Assembly: GCF_013035425.1 (NCBI RefSeq)
Contig: NZ_WQHX01000005.1
Coordinates: forward strand, 62,001 to 126,000
Source of the DNA: Ruegeria arenilitoris
Lineage (GTDB): Bacteria > Pseudomonadota > Alphaproteobacteria > Rhodobacterales > Rhodobacteraceae
Length of the DNA stretch: 64,000 nt
Reading direction: 5' to 3'
Shown: piece after piece, positions 1 through 10,539 of the stretch
Layout: each line of letters begins with the position of its first letter
How positions within the stretch are numbered: the stretch's first letter is position 1
The notes under the pieces: model-generated
Told to the model about the DNA's origin: nothing
What the model saw: only the letters and a program-made list of their open reading frames with translations
Database searches by the model: none
Made by a program: the position numbers and the translations under genes

Positions 1-308
<308 letters not shown>

Positions 309-395
309 ACTAAAACCTGCGGCCGGTGCCGCGGACTACCCCATTCCGGCCCGGCCGACCAAAGCCGTATCCGGATCAACTGACAGGACCCGCCA

Positions 396-3215
396 ATGAC
401 TCATCAGCAGCCGATCCTTGACACCAGTCCCAAAGTCTCGGACGAGATTCGAAAGACCACCTGCTACATGTGTGCCTGCCGTTGCGGGATCAATGTTCAC
501 ATGAAAGACGGCAAAGTGGCTTATATCGAGGGCAACCGCGACCACCCGGTAAACAAAGGTGTGCTTTGTGCCAAAGGCTCGGCAGGTATCATGCAGGTCA
601 ATGCCCCTTCGCGGTTGAAAGCCCCATTGAAACGAGTCGGTCCCCGCGGGTCAGGCGAATTTGAAGAAATCAGTTGGGACGAGGCGCTGGACATAGCCGT
701 CGGCTGGCTCAAACCGATCCGTGAAGACAACCCGGAAAAACTGGCGTTTTTTACGGGTCGCGACCAGAGCCAAAGCTTTACAAGTTTTTGGGCGCAGAAT
801 TTCGGTACCTGCAACTATGCTGCCCACGGCGGCTTTTGCTCGGTCAACATGGCCGCGGGCGGCATTTATACCATGGGTGGCGCATTCTGGGAATTTGGAC
901 AACCTGATTGGGATCACACCAAACTGTTCATGCTATTTGGCGTGGCCGAGGATCATGACTCGAACCCAATCAAGATGGGCATCGGCAAAATCAAGGCACG
1001 CGGCGCACGTGTGATTGGCGTCAACCCGATCCGTTCGGGGTACAACGCAGTGGCAGATGACTGGGTCGGCATAACACCAGGGACCGACGGGCTATTCATC
1101 TTGTCCATGATTCACGTCCTGATGAAGGCAGGTAAGATCGACCTGGACTATCTCAGCCGCTATACCAACGCGCCCGTTTTGATCGACGCGTCCGAAGGTC
1201 CCACCAAGGGCCTGTTCCTGCGAGATAAAAACGGCAAACCGTTGGTCGTCGACCGCGAAACAGGTAAGTTGACGGCTTTCGACAAGCCCGGTGTGCGTCC
1301 TGACCTTTCAGCGGTTTATGAAAGGGGCGGTGTTACTCATCGCCCGGTTTTCCACCTGATGGCTGAAAGGTATCTCAGCGATGAATACGCGCCGGAGAAC
1401 GTCGCCGATCAGTGTGGTATCCCTGCCCAACGCATCCGCGCAATCGCAGGCGAACTGGCGCGCGTGGCCTTTGACGAAGCCTTTGAACTGCATCATGAAT
1501 GGACCGACTTTCGCGGTGAGAAACACACCAAGATGATCGGTCGCCCAGTGGCGATGCACTCGATGCGCGGTGTTTCTGCCCACGCAAACGGTTTTCAAAC
1601 CTGTCGGGCGTTACACGTCTTGCAAATTCTCCTTGGTACGGTGGAAGTGCCAGGCGGTTTTCGCTTCAAGCCGCCTTACCCCAAACCGGTCGAAGCGCAT
1701 CCGACACCGCACTGCAAAGTGACGCCAAACTCACCATTGGACGGACCTCATCTGGGGTTTGTTCAGGGGCCCGAGCATCTTGCACTGAAAGCGGATGGCA
1801 GTCCTGCCCGGATCGACAAGGCATTCACATGGGAAAACCCGATGTCCAGCCACGGGCTGATGCATATGGTAATCTCTAACGCGCACGCGGGTGACCCCTA
1901 TAAGATCGACACATTATTCATGTACATGGCCAATATGTCCTGGAACTCGACCATGAATACCAAGGGTGTCATGGATATGCTGACGGATATGGACGAACAC
2001 GGTGACTATGTGATCCCACATATCATTTATTCGGATGCCTACTCGTCCGAGATGGTGGCCTATGCCGACCTGATTTTGCCTGACACAACCTATCTTGAAC
2101 GCCACGACTGTATCTCGTTGCTAGACCGCCCAATTTGCGAGGCAGAAGCGGCCGCCGATGCAATCCGGTGGCCAGTTATCGAGCCTGACCGCGACGTGCG
2201 CGGATTCCAGTCGGTTTTGATTGATCTTGCCAACAGGATGGGCTTGCCAGGTTTCACCAACGAGGACGGCAGCGCCAAGTGGGTTGATTACGCCGACTAC
2301 ATCGTGAACCACGAACGCAAACCGGGTATCGGCCCATTGGCTGGCTATCGTGGTGAAAACGGTGAAAAGGTAGGCCGCGGCGAAATCAACCCGGATCAGT
2401 TAAACCGTTATATTGAAAACGGCGGCTTCTTTGTGGCCCATATCCCTGAAGGCGCTGATTATTATAAACCCTGGAACAACGCCTATCAGGATTGGGCCGT
2501 TGGCATGGGAATTTATGACAGCCCGCAACCCTATTTGTTCCAGCTGTATTCTGAGCCTATGCGCAAGTTTCAATTGGCCGCCGAGGGTCATGGCGAGCGC
2601 CAGCCGCCCGAGTATCTGCGTGGGCGGATCAAAGCGACGATGGACCCGATGCCCGTTTGGTACGAAACAGATCAAACCGGCAATGAGGGCTTTACTGTCA
2701 ATGCCCTGACCCAACGCCCGATGGCGATGTATCACAGCTGGGGCACCCAAAATGCGTGGCTGCGCCAATTGCATGGTCGTAACCCTTTGTATGTTCCTAC
2801 CAAGCTGATGCGTGAGCATGGACTGCAAGACGGCGATTGGGCCAAGGTCACGTCACCCCATGGACAAATCATCGTTCCGGTTATGGAAATGGCGGCACTG
2901 AACGATAATACCGTTTGGACATGGAACGCCATAGGTAAGCGCAAAGGTGCATGGGCCCTGCATGATGACGCGCCCGAGGCCACTAAAGGCTTCTTGCTCA
3001 ATCACCTGATCCATGAACTTTTACCACCGAAGGGTGACGGGCTGCGTTGGGCCAACTCGGACCCGATCACGGGTCAAGCCGCGTGGTTCGACCTGAAAGT
3101 GAAGATTGAAAAGGCCGCAGCTCCAGACGACGCGCAAAGCCAGCCTGAATTCGAACCGATCAATTCACCGGTAGGCACCGGCCCGAAGGACCTGGCGTGG
3201 AAGGTAGGCAAATGA
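396..3215 (+). CDS. soeA: Sulfite dehydrogenase (quinone) molybdopterin subunit SoeA
   Basis: Catalytic subunit of a complex iron-sulfur molybdoenzyme (DMSO reductase family), 939 residues. The N-terminus carries the [4Fe-4S] motif C23-x2-C26-x3-C30-x27-C58, followed by the molybdopterin oxidoreductase core; the C-terminal quarter is the dinucleotide-binding domain. There is no twin-arginine signal peptide, so the protein should face the cytoplasm, as described for SoeA and unlike periplasmic DmsA or PsrA. The stop overlaps the soeB start (ATGA), and a DmsC-type anchor follows, which is the SoeABC gene order. Known role: cytoplasmic sulfite oxidation to sulfate, electrons going to quinone. 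Alternatives are polysulfide or thiosulfate reductase-like enzymes; the missing Tat signal and the pta neighbour favour Soe. Confidence 0.85.
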   Translation: MTHQQPILDTSPKVSDEIRKTTCYMCACRCGINVHMKDGKVAYIEGNRDHPVNKGVLCAKGSAGIMQVNAPSRLKAPLKRVGPRGSGEFEEISWDEALDIAVGWLKPIREDNPEKLAFFTGRDQSQSFTSFWAQNFGTCNYAAHGGFCSVNMAAGGIYTMGGAFWEFGQPDWDHTKLFMLFGVAEDHDSNPIKMGIGKIKARGARVIGVNPIRSGYNAVADDWVGITPGTDGLFILSMIHVLMKAGKIDLDYLSRYTNAPVLIDASEGPTKGLFLRDKNGKPLVVDRETGKLTAFDKPGVRPDLSAVYERGGVTHRPVFHLMAERYLSDEYAPENVADQCGIPAQRIRAIAGELARVAFDEAFELHHEWTDFRGEKHTKMIGRPVAMHSMRGVSAHANGFQTCRALHVLQILLGTVEVPGGFRFKPPYPKPVEAHPTPHCKVTPNSPLDGPHLGFVQGPEHLALKADGSPARIDKAFTWENPMSSHGLMHMVISNAHAGDPYKIDTLFMYMANMSWNSTMNTKGVMDMLTDMDEHGDYVIPHIIYSDAYSSEMVAYADLILPDTTYLERHDCISLLDRPICEAEAAADAIRWPVIEPDRDVRGFQSVLIDLANRMGLPGFTNEDGSAKWVDYADYIVNHERKPGIGPLAGYRGENGEKVGRGEINPDQLNRYIENGGFFVAHIPEGADYYKPWNNAYQDWAVGMGIYDSPQPYLFQLYSEPMRKFQLAAEGHGERQPPEYLRGRIKATMDPMPVWYETDQTGNEGFTVNALTQRPMAMYHSWGTQNAWLRQLHGRNPLYVPTKLMREHGLQDGDWAKVTSPHGQIIVPVMEMAALNDNTVWTWNAIGKRKGAWALHDDAPEATKGFLLNHLIHELLPPKGDGLRWANSDPITGQAAWFDLKVKIEKAAAPDDAQSQPEFEPINSPVGTGPKDLAWKVGK

Positions 3216-3961
3216 CCCAACTCCCCCATTCAACAGAACGCAAGTTGGGTTTGGTGATCGACCTCGACACATGTGTCGGATGCCATGCCTGTGTCATTTC
3301 GTGCAAAGGTTGGAACACTGAAAACTATGGCGCTCCGCTTTCTGATCAGGACGCTTATGGTGGCAACCCCTCGGGCACATTTCTAAACCGTGTTCATTCT
3401 TATGAAGTGCAGCCTCAAAACGGGCACGCGCAACTTGTTCACTTCCCCAAGTCTTGCCTGCATTGCGAAGATGCGCCCTGCGTTACTGTTTGCCCAACAG
3501 GTGCAAGCTACAAACGGGTCGAGGACGGCATCGTTTTGGTAAACGAAAGCGACTGCATCGGATGCGGCTTGTGCGCGTGGTCCTGCCCTTACGGAGCGCG
3601 CGAACTGGACGTCGCAGAAGGTGTAATGAAGAAATGCACGCTTTGCGTTGACCGTATCTATAATGAAAATCTGACCGAAGTTGATCGTGTCCCCTCGTGC
3701 GTGCGTACTTGCCCCGCCGGAGCTCGCCATTTTGGCGATCTGGGCGATCCTGACAGCGATGTCAGTAAATTGGTCGCAGAACGTGGCGGCATAGATCTGA
3801 TGCCTGAACAGGGTACAAAACCCGTGAACAAATACCTGCCGCCCCGTCCCAAAGATACAATCGAGGACCAGATCGATGTTCTGGCTCCTTTGCTTGCACC
3901 TATTGCCGAAGAGCCAAAAGGTTTCATGGGCTGGCTCGACAAAGCGCTGGAGAAACTCTGA
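3212..3961 (+). CDS. soeB: Sulfite dehydrogenase iron-sulfur subunit SoeB
   Basis: Electron-transfer subunit of 249 residues, of the DmsB/NrfC type. Four cysteine groups are visible: CVGCHACVISC, CLHCEDAPCVTVC, CIGCGLCAWSC and CTLC with a distant CVRTC, enough for four [4Fe-4S] clusters. It would pass electrons from SoeA to the membrane subunit SoeC. I chose ATG 3212 rather than GTG 3197 because it overlaps the soeA stop as ATGA and has an AAGGTAGG ribosome site just upstream, at about 3201. The stop overlaps the soeC start as TGATG, so the three genes should be translationally coupled. No Tat signal, consistent with a cytoplasmic complex. Confidence 0.87.
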   Translation: MTQLPHSTERKLGLVIDLDTCVGCHACVISCKGWNTENYGAPLSDQDAYGGNPSGTFLNRVHSYEVQPQNGHAQLVHFPKSCLHCEDAPCVTVCPTGASYKRVEDGIVLVNESDCIGCGLCAWSCPYGARELDVAEGVMKKCTLCVDRIYNENLTEVDRVPSCVRTCPAGARHFGDLGDPDSDVSKLVAERGGIDLMPEQGTKPVNKYLPPRPKDTIEDQIDVLAPLLAPIAEEPKGFMGWLDKALEKL

Positions 3962-4848
3962 TGCATCCCGCACCTTCCGTAATCGTTTTTACCACGCTTT
4001 CTGGCTTGGGCTTCGGTCTGCTGTTCTTTTTGGGACTAGGCCTGCCAAATGTAACCGGCTGGGTTGCATTCACTTTCTTTGTTATTGGTTTTGGTCTGTC
4101 AGTCGCGGGACTGCTGGCTTCAACTTTCCATCTGGGTCGTCCTGAGCGGGCAATAAAAGCCTTTACTCAATGGCGATCAAGTTGGCTCAGCCGCGAAGGA
4201 TGGTGCGCAGTCGCTGCATTGATCCTCATGGGGCTATATTCCATCGGAGCAATTTTCTTTGCCCAACGTTGGGGTCTGCTGGGCTTTGTTGGGGCGTTAT
4301 TCTCGATCTTAACGGTCTTTACAACTTCAATGATCTACACACAGCTCAAATCGATCCCGCGCTGGAATATGAATCTAACCCCAGCAATGTTCCTCAGTTT
4401 TAGCTTGGCTGGCGGCGCACTGCTGGCCGGACAAACCGCGCTGGCGTTGATCTCATTGTTGATCGCCGCATTGGTTCAGATTCTGTACTGGAGGCAAGGT
4501 GATCAAGCTTTGGCCCGCTCAGGCACCAACATTGGCACTGCCACTGGTCTGGGTGATCGCGGTTCTGTTCGCGCTTTCGAACCTCCGCACACTGGCACGA
4601 ATTATCTGTTGCGCGAATTTGTCCATGTGGTGGGCCGGAAGCACGCTGAGAAACTACGCATCATTGCGTTTTCGCTAGGCTTTTTCATCCCGGTCGTTCT
4701 GCTGATCATGCCGGTCAATTCTGTCGCCACTAAGCATTTCCTTGCCGCAGTCGCTGTACTTTCACATCTCGCTGGCGTAGCGACGTCGCGTTGGCTTTTC
4801 TTCGCGCAAGCTGAGCATGTCGTAGGTATCTACTACGGCAAAAGGTGA
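3961..4848 (+). CDS. soeC: Sulfite dehydrogenase membrane anchor SoeC (DmsC/NrfD type)
   Basis: Integral membrane subunit of 295 residues with about eight hydrophobic segments, the usual DmsC size. It should anchor SoeAB to the cytoplasmic side of the inner membrane and reduce the quinone pool. The start overlaps the soeB stop (TGATG). The motif STFHLGRPERAIKAF, with a downstream W-SSWLSREGW, is typical of the DmsC family. A strong terminator follows 61 bp after the stop, so the operon ends here. Substrate specificity cannot be read from this subunit; it is inferred from SoeA and the context. Confidence 0.83.
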   Translation: MHPAPSVIVFTTLSGLGFGLLFFLGLGLPNVTGWVAFTFFVIGFGLSVAGLLASTFHLGRPERAIKAFTQWRSSWLSREGWCAVAALILMGLYSIGAIFFAQRWGLLGFVGALFSILTVFTTSMIYTQLKSIPRWNMNLTPAMFLSFSLAGGALLAGQTALALISLLIAALVQILYWRQGDQALARSGTNIGTATGLGDRGSVRAFEPPHTGTNYLLREFVHVVGRKHAEKLRIIAFSLGFFIPVVLLIMPVNSVATKHFLAAVAVLSHLAGVATSRWLFFAQAEHVVGIYYGKR

Positions 4849-4909
4849 GCTGTATCGAGTCTGCCGAAACTACGGCAAACAGTCTTCAACCAAGATGAGT
4901 TTCGTACAA

Positions 4910-4944
4910 AAAAGGCGGTTCCCGGTTTACGAGCGCCGCCTTTT
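4910..4944. terminator. Bidirectional terminator between soeC and dapA
   Basis: A perfect 9-bp stem, AAAAGGCGG (4910-4918) with CCGCCTTTT (4936-4944), and a 17-nt loop. The arms themselves supply a T tract on either strand, so it can end both the soeABC transcript and the convergent dapA transcript. Confidence 0.85.
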
Positions 4945-4963
4945 GCATTTCATGAAGTATGCC

Positions 4964-5836
4964 TTAAACTAATCCTGCATGCGCCATCGCAGCTTCGATC
5001 GATGATTTTGTACTGTCTTCTAAACTTGTCAACGGCGAGCGTACTTCGTCGCTGCAACGCCCCAGTTTGCTGAGTGCATACTTAGCGCCCACCAAACCCG
5101 GTTCGATGAAAATAGCCTCGTGAAGTGGCATCAATCGATCTTGATATTCCAAGGCCTTGGCGTAATCGCCGTTCAGTGTGGCTTGTTGGAATTCGGCGCA
5201 CAACCGCGGCGCGACGTTTGCCGTGACCGAAATACATCCCACCCCACCATGAGCATTGAAACCCAGCGCAGTCGCATCTTCACCTGACAACTGACAGAAA
5301 TCCGGGCCGCAACTTGCGCGTTGTTGACTAACGCGTGCCAGATCACCTGTCGCATCCTTTACGCCGACTATGCGCGGCAATTTTGCCAGTTCGCCCATGG
5401 TTTCGGGCGTCATGTCTATTACGGAACGCCCGGGGATATTGTAGATGATGATCGGAATATCTGCGCAGTCATGCAATGCGCGAAAATGGCTAATCAACCC
5501 TTTCTGAGTGGGTTTGTTATAATAAGGCGTCACGACAAGCGCAGCGTCAGCACCTACCCTTTCCGCGAATCGCACGAACCGGATCGCCTCAACCGTGTTG
5601 TTTGATCCTGCTCCCGCAATAACAGGCACGCGGCCTGCGGCGGTTTTGACAACCTCCGCCACGACGATCTCATGTTCCTCGTGGCTGAGTGTCGGGCTTT
5701 CACCTGTGGTGCCAACAGGCACCAACCCGGAAGAGCCTTCTTGAATTTGCCATTCCACCAATTGTTTGAGCGTGTCCAAGTCCAACTCGCCGTTGCGGAA
5801 CGGGGTGACGAGGGCTGGCATAGAGCCTGTGAACAT
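4964..5836 (-). CDS. dapA: 4-hydroxy-tetrahydrodipicolinate synthase DapA
   Basis: Condenses pyruvate with aspartate semialdehyde in the lysine/diaminopimelate pathway. 290 residues from the chosen ATG, the usual length. Begins [13 protein letters not shown]; the family motif [10 protein letters not shown], the Y-NKPTQ-G segment, the [10 protein letters not shown] strand with its tyrosine, and the Schiff-base lysine in [10 protein letters not shown] are all present. The reading frame extends 47 codons further upstream, but ATG 5836 has a TAAGGAG ribosome site 7 nt away and matches the family N-terminus. It converges on soeC across a shared terminator and lies divergent from the lytic transglycosylase gene. 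Confidence 0.96.
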   Translation of the reverse strand: MFTGSMPALVTPFRNGELDLDTLKQLVEWQIQEGSSGLVPVGTTGESPTLSHEEHEIVVAEVVKTAAGRVPVIAGAGSNNTVEAIRFVRFAERVGADAALVVTPYYNKPTQKGLISHFRALHDCADIPIIIYNIPGRSVIDMTPETMGELAKLPRIVGVKDATGDLARVSQQRASCGPDFCQLSGEDATALGFNAHGGVGCISVTANVAPRLCAEFQQATLNGDYAKALEYQDRLMPLHEAIFIEPGLVGAKYALSKLGRCSDEVRSPLTSLEDSTKSSIEAAMAHAGLV

Positions 5837-5934
5837 GGGTGCGCTCCTTAGGGTGCGAATTGCTGTTTTTGCGCCGCGGTCGCTCACGATCTTCGGTTTG
5901 TGAGTTGATCCCGGTGACGCAAGGTTTATCCTGA

Positions 5935-7944
5935 ATGGCTCTATCCTTGGTTGGTTGGGAAATGCAAGGGATGACACGCTTTCTAACCGTTTTGATGACG
6001 GTGGTAATGATTTTCGCAGTCAACTCGCAGTCTGCGCGCGCAGACGCGGCGGCAGATTTGCAAGCCGGACTTGATGCGATGCGCAAAGGCGATTGGAACC
6101 AGGCACTGCAAGTATCCGGAGCGCGCGGTTCAGTGTCGCGCGATATCATAGTCTGGCACTGGCTGCGCGAAGGATTTGGCACTTCCGGAGATGTGCTTGT
6201 ATTTTTGGGGCGCCGCCCGGATTGGCCCGGTCTTGCATGGTTGCGACGCAAAAGTGAACCCGCCTTCACGGGTGCCGATGCAGATCGGGTGGTGAATTTC
6301 TACGCCGAAACACCGCCGCAAACCGCAGAAGGCGCCTTAAACTACGCTGTGGCATTGATGGCAAAAGGCCGCAATGGCGAGGCCGAGGCAGATATCGTGA
6401 CGGCATGGCGCACGATGCCTATGGGGTCGGGTCTGCAAAAGAATTATCTGGAAAACTTCGACAAGCTGCTGAAACCGCATCACGAAGCGCGGTTGGACCG
6501 AATGCTTTGGGACGGCCATCTTGTCAGCGCGAATCAAATGTTGCCGTTGGTCAGTGCAGATCAACGCAAGTTGGCCGAAGCCCGGATTGCCCTGCAGAAA
6601 CGACAACCAGGGGTCGATGGCAAGGTCTCTGCCGTCCCGAAATCGCTGTCGGACTCGCCGGGTTTGGCCTTCGACCGATTTGTCTGGCGTGACCGCAAAG
6701 AACTTGACGACAGCGCAATCGAATTGATGTTGGCGCGTTCAACCGGACCTGATGAATTAGGAGAACCGGATAAATGGGCTGAAGGGCGCCGCCGACTGGC
6801 GCGGCTGGTTATGCGACAGGGCAACATGTCACGCGCTTATGACGTTGCGGCAAACCACCACATGACGCCTGAAATGGGCTATGCCTATGCAGATCTGGAA
6901 TGGCTGTCCGGCTTTTTGGCGCTTCGAAAACTGGACGACCCTGACACAGCTGTTCGTCATTTCCAGAATTTTTCAGATGCCGTGAGTTCGCCGATATCCA
7001 AAGGGCGCGGCGGCTATTGGCTGGGCAGAGCCTATGCGGCACAAGGCAACGCAGAAAAGGCCTATGAAGCCTATGCGGCAGGCGCGGATTACCAAACCTC
7101 GTTTTATGGCCTTCTGGCAGCCGAGCAGATCGGGCGACCTTTCGACGAAGAATTGGCCAACCCAAGGCGTGCAGCGCATTGGAAACAGGCAGGTTTCGCC
7201 AACTCAAGCGTGCTGGAAGCCGGATTGTTATTGTTAACTGCGGGCGAAGACAATCTTGCAGAACGGTATTTGACCCATTTGGTGGAAGGCCTTGACCCCA
7301 TTCAGGCTGCACAGTTGGGGGATTTGGTTATCGAGTTGAAGGAACCTCATCTGGCCGTAATGATTGCCAAACGAGCAGCGACCACCGGGATCGTGCTGCC
7401 CGCAGCTTATTATCCGGTACACCCCGTAGCAGATATGGGCCTGCCGATGGCCAAGGAGATGACACTGGCAATTGCGCGGCGGGAAAGCGAGTTTGATCCC
7501 GTTGTCATCAGCGGTGCGGGCGCACGCGGCTTGATGCAAGTTATGCCTGCGACGGCGAAACTGGTCGCCAAGGAATTGGGCATTCTAAGCGGCCACAAGA
7601 CTGGACGCCTCACCACGGATTGGAAGTATAACGCCAAACTGGGGGCGAACTATCTTTCTGGGCTGGCCGCGGATTTCAATGGTAATGTGGTCATGATGGC
7701 CGCTGGGTACAACGCTGGACCACGGCGTCCCATATCCTGGATGGAACGGTTTGGCGATCCACGCCGTGGCGAGGTGGACGTAATCGACTGGATTGAGCTA
7801 ATTCCGTTTTCCGAGACGCGAAACTATGTAATGCGCGTTGCTGAAAGCCTTCCAGTTTATCGTGCAAGGTTAGGTAAACCGCCCCTTCCAGTGCCGTTCT
7901 CTCAAGAACTAACCGGTTCGACTTTGGCGTCTTTCGCGCCATAG
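5935..7944 (+). CDS. slt: Soluble lytic murein transglycosylase (Slt70 type)
   Basis: Cleaves the glycan strands of peptidoglycan in the periplasm, leaving 1,6-anhydromuramic ends. 669 residues as given: a signal peptide ending near QSARA/DA, a long alpha-helical superhelix domain with repeated helical pairs, and a C-terminal SLT domain with catalytic glutamate in [12 protein letters not shown] and the following [13 protein letters not shown]. Internal ATGs at 5962 and 5971 would give a shorter, more typical signal peptide; the start is uncertain by up to 12 codons. The 3' end overlaps the convergent transporter gene by 36 bp. Confidence 0.92.
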   Translation: MALSLVGWEMQGMTRFLTVLMTVVMIFAVNSQSARADAAADLQAGLDAMRKGDWNQALQVSGARGSVSRDIIVWHWLREGFGTSGDVLVFLGRRPDWPGLAWLRRKSEPAFTGADADRVVNFYAETPPQTAEGALNYAVALMAKGRNGEAEADIVTAWRTMPMGSGLQKNYLENFDKLLKPHHEARLDRMLWDGHLVSANQMLPLVSADQRKLAEARIALQKRQPGVDGKVSAVPKSLSDSPGLAFDRFVWRDRKELDDSAIELMLARSTGPDELGEPDKWAEGRRRLARLVMRQGNMSRAYDVAANHHMTPEMGYAYADLEWLSGFLALRKLDDPDTAVRHFQNFSDAVSSPISKGRGGYWLGRAYAAQGNAEKAYEAYAAGADYQTSFYGLLAAEQIGRPFDEELANPRRAAHWKQAGFANSSVLEAGLLLLTAGEDNLAERYLTHLVEGLDPIQAAQLGDLVIELKEPHLAVMIAKRAATTGIVLPAAYYPVHPVADMGLPMAKEMTLAIARRESEFDPVVISGAGARGLMQVMPATAKLVAKELGILSGHKTGRLTTDWKYNAKLGANYLSGLAADFNGNVVMMAAGYNAGPRRPISWMERFGDPRRGEVDVIDWIELIPFSETRNYVMRVAESLPVYRARLGKPPLPVPFSQELTGSTLASFAP

Positions 7945-8787
7945 AGTGAAAAGACCCGCAGCGATCACCAAGGCTGCGCCCACAATCACCGCTGGGCGCA
8001 GCGTTTCACCAAAGATCGCAATACCCAAAATTGCACTCCAAATCAGGTGGAAATAGGCGAAAGGCTGCACGGCGCTGGCCTCGGCCATCTCATAGCATTT
8101 GATCAACAACCAGTGACCAAGGACCCCGCTAAGACAAAGCAAACCCATCCAGAACCAGTCGTGTAAATGCATTGGTTCCCAAAACCAGATTCCAACAACC
8201 GTCATCGCGGTAGCACCCGCAATCCCCGTCCAAAAAAAGCTTGTCGCTGTGCTATCACGTCTGGCAGCATAGCGGGTCATCAGCCCGTAAATCGCGAACA
8301 TGAACGCAGATATCAGGGGTATCACAGCCCATGGGTTAAATACGCCAATACCCGGTTGCAGAATAATCAGAACGCCTATGCACCCAACGCCGATGGCGGC
8401 CCAACGCCGCCATCCGACACTTTCCCCGAGAACCGGCCCGCTCAGCGCAGCAACCAACAAGGGATAGCAAATGAAAACCGCCTGGCTCTCGATCAGACCC
8501 AGAATTGTAAACGCGTAAACTGCTACGCAGACCTCCGCGGCCAAAAGCACGCCCCTCGTGATCTGCAGCCCCAGCTGGTTCGTGCTGGCCGTCGCCCTGA
8601 TTCCTCCCGAAGCGCGCATTGCCAAGGCGATCACAAAGGCTGCAAAGAACCAATAGCGGATCATTACCACCATGTAGGTGTTGTAGGCCCCGGCCAAGTG
8701 ACGGGAAATACCGTCCTGCAAAGCAAAAACAACTGTCGCAGCAATCATAAGCGCAATACCTGCACGAGCATTGTTCTGCTGCGTCAT
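7909..8787 (-). CDS. EamA/DMT-family transporter
   Basis: Inner-membrane protein of 292 residues with ten hydrophobic segments in two EamA repeats, the drug/metabolite transporter superfamily. The substrate cannot be told from sequence. The start codon overlaps the mnmD stop by 3 bp (ATGA), so it is the second gene of an mnmD operon. Its last 12 codons lie antisense to the end of the lytic transglycosylase gene. The C-terminus is short and basic (RERRQSR). Confidence 0.85.
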   Translation of the reverse strand: MTQQNNARAGIALMIAATVVFALQDGISRHLAGAYNTYMVVMIRYWFFAAFVIALAMRASGGIRATASTNQLGLQITRGVLLAAEVCVAVYAFTILGLIESQAVFICYPLLVAALSGPVLGESVGWRRWAAIGVGCIGVLIILQPGIGVFNPWAVIPLISAFMFAIYGLMTRYAARRDSTATSFFWTGIAGATAMTVVGIWFWEPMHLHDWFWMGLLCLSGVLGHWLLIKCYEMAEASAVQPFAYFHLIWSAILGIAIFGETLRPAVIVGAALVIAAGLFTLWRERRQSRTG

Positions 8788-9449
8788 CGCAAAATAGCCC
8801 GTGTCATATGCCGTTTGCGACCATATCCCGGCGTACGACTGACGGTGAACCCTGCATCTTGCAGTCCTCGGCGCACGAATCCTGCCGCTGTGTATGTCGC
8901 GGCTGTACCCCCCCAGGCAGTGTGATCAGCGACTTGCTGTATCAACTCCTGCCCCCAAAGCTCTGGGTTTTTTGCAGGTGAGAATCCGTCTAGAAACCAG
9001 GCATCTGCAATTCCTGTCCATTCGGGTAGAGTTTGTCGCGCATCGCCACTTATGACGTGCAATCGCAGCGTACCAAGATCACATTCCTTACCTTGCCAAT
9101 TTGAAAGAAACCGACTGCTCCACTCAGCCAAGGCCGGGAATCCCTCCAAAGCGCGGGCCATATCGTCATGTGCCATCGGAAACGCTTCGAAACTGGTAAA
9201 AGTCAAAGCTGTTGTCTGGCCCGACTTTTCCCATTCGGACCATACTGTCAACATGTTCAGACCGGTACCGAAACCCAGTTCGGCAATATGAAAGCCGGGG
9301 ACAAATCGCGCAGGCAAGTCGTTCCCGCCCAGAAAGACGTGGCGCGTTTCCTCTAACCCATTTTGCAACGAGAAATAGGGATCATTAAATTGATCCGATA
9401 CTGGGACCCGATCCCCGGTCCATGTGAGTTTGGCATGCTGGTCTGCCAT
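8784..9449 (-). CDS. mnmD: tRNA 5-methylaminomethyl-2-thiouridine methyltransferase MnmD
   Basis: SAM-dependent methyltransferase of 221 residues that performs the last step of mnm5s2U34 formation in tRNA wobble positions. It corresponds to the N-terminal half of E. coli MnmC. Diagnostic motifs are DPYFSLQNGLEETRHVF near the N-terminus, the SAM-binding ELGFGTGLNML, and WFLDGFSPAKNPELW. The matching FAD oxidoreductase half lies divergently, 55 bp away, at 9505-10539, so the two halves are separate genes here. Confidence 0.92.
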   Translation of the reverse strand: MADQHAKLTWTGDRVPVSDQFNDPYFSLQNGLEETRHVFLGGNDLPARFVPGFHIAELGFGTGLNMLTVWSEWEKSGQTTALTFTSFEAFPMAHDDMARALEGFPALAEWSSRFLSNWQGKECDLGTLRLHVISGDARQTLPEWTGIADAWFLDGFSPAKNPELWGQELIQQVADHTAWGGTAATYTAAGFVRRGLQDAGFTVSRTPGYGRKRHMTRAILR

Positions 9450-9504
9450 AGGATATTCCTGTAACTAGGCCGCGCGACACTGAACAAGGAAAGGCGGTTT
9501 GGCA

Positions 9505-10539
9505 ATGGTCGATGTCACTGTGCGCGGAGCAGGAATTTTCGGCCTGTCCATCGCCTGGACTTGCGCAAGACGCGGAGCAAAGGTGCAGGTGGTCGACCCC
9601 TTTGGCGCTGGGTCCGGGTCCAGCGGTGGCTTGGTCGGCGCGCTTGCCCCACATGTGCCGGAGAATTGGAATTCGAAAAAGGCCTTTCAGTTCGAAAGCC
9701 TGATAATGGCCGAAGCTTTCTGGGCCCAAGTTGAAGCCACAGGAGGGGTATCGGCAGGATACAGTCGATCGGGACGAATTCAGCCCATCCAGGACAAGCG
9801 AACGCTTGAACTTGCGCGCGCGCGGCAAAACTCGGCAAAAGAGCTTTGGGGCGGTCACGCAGAATGGCAGGTAATATTGGTCACCGAATTGGGTACTTGG
9901 TGCCCGTCCAGCCCAACCGGATATGTGATCCACGACAACCTTAGCGCACGCATCCACCCGCGCAACTCGTGCTCGGCACTAGTGGCCGCACTGGGCGTCA
10001 TGGGTGTTGATATCGTGCCAGAAGCACCAGACGCGGGCCGAGTTGTTCACTCGACAGGTCTTGGTGGGTTAGAGGAACTCAGTCAAGTTTTTGGAAAAAC
10101 GGTGGGCAATGGCGTTAAAGGACAGGCGGCTTTGTTGCGTTTCGATGCAGGCGATGCACCACAGCTTTTTGTCGACGCTATTCATATCGTGCCGCACGCC
10201 GACGGAACTTTGGCTGTCGGATCGACGTCGGAACGAGACTACGACGAACCAAACAGTACCAACGAACTTTTGGATGAGGTAATTGACCGCGCCATGGGCG
10301 CCGTTCCGGTTTTACACGGGGCCGAGGTTATCGAACGCTGGGCCGGTGTCCGTCCTCGAAGTAAGAGCCGGGCGCCGATGCTGGGAGCGCATCCATTGCA
10401 TAAGGGACAGTTCATTGCCAATGGCGGCTTCAAAATCGGGTTTGGGATGGCCCCCAAAGTGGCCGAGGTAATGGCAGATCTGATGCTGGAGAATAACGAT
10501 TCAATCCCGGACGAATTCCGCCCGCTGGCGTCACTCTGA
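9505..10539 (+). CDS. mnmC: FAD-dependent tRNA cmnm5 oxidoreductase (MnmC C-terminal half, stand-alone)
   Basis: DAO-type flavoprotein of 344 residues with an N-terminal dinucleotide fold (VRGAGIFGLSIAWTCARRG). The GALAPHVPENWN stretch and the C-terminal WAGVRPRSKSRAPMLGAHP resemble the MnmC oxidoreductase domain. It should remove the carboxymethyl group from cmnm5s2U to give nm5s2U, the substrate of MnmD. ATG 9505 was preferred over TTG 9499; an AAGGCGG ribosome site lies 8 nt upstream. The split, divergent arrangement with mnmD supports the assignment. A generic glycine-oxidase-like activity is the main alternative. Its 3' end overlaps the MaoC-like gene by 9 bp. Confidence 0.8.
   Translation: MVDVTVRGAGIFGLSIAWTCARRGAKVQVVDPFGAGSGSSGGLVGALAPHVPENWNSKKAFQFESLIMAEAFWAQVEATGGVSAGYSRSGRIQPIQDKRTLELARARQNSAKELWGGHAEWQVILVTELGTWCPSSPTGYVIHDNLSARIHPRNSCSALVAALGVMGVDIVPEAPDAGRVVHSTGLGGLEELSQVFGKTVGNGVKGQAALLRFDAGDAPQLFVDAIHIVPHADGTLAVGSTSERDYDEPNSTNELLDEVIDRAMGAVPVLHGAEVIERWAGVRPRSKSRAPMLGAHPLHKGQFIANGGFKIGFGMAPKVAEVMADLMLENNDSIPDEFRPLASL

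Noticed and set aside
3383..3973. Long open frame antisense to soeB
   Set aside because: Shadow of a well-supported ferredoxin-type gene; composition reflects its reverse complement.
5837..5977. 47-codon N-terminal extension of dapA
   Set aside because: A strong ribosome site precedes ATG 5836, and the DapA family starts there; the extension overlaps the divergent gene's promoter and start.
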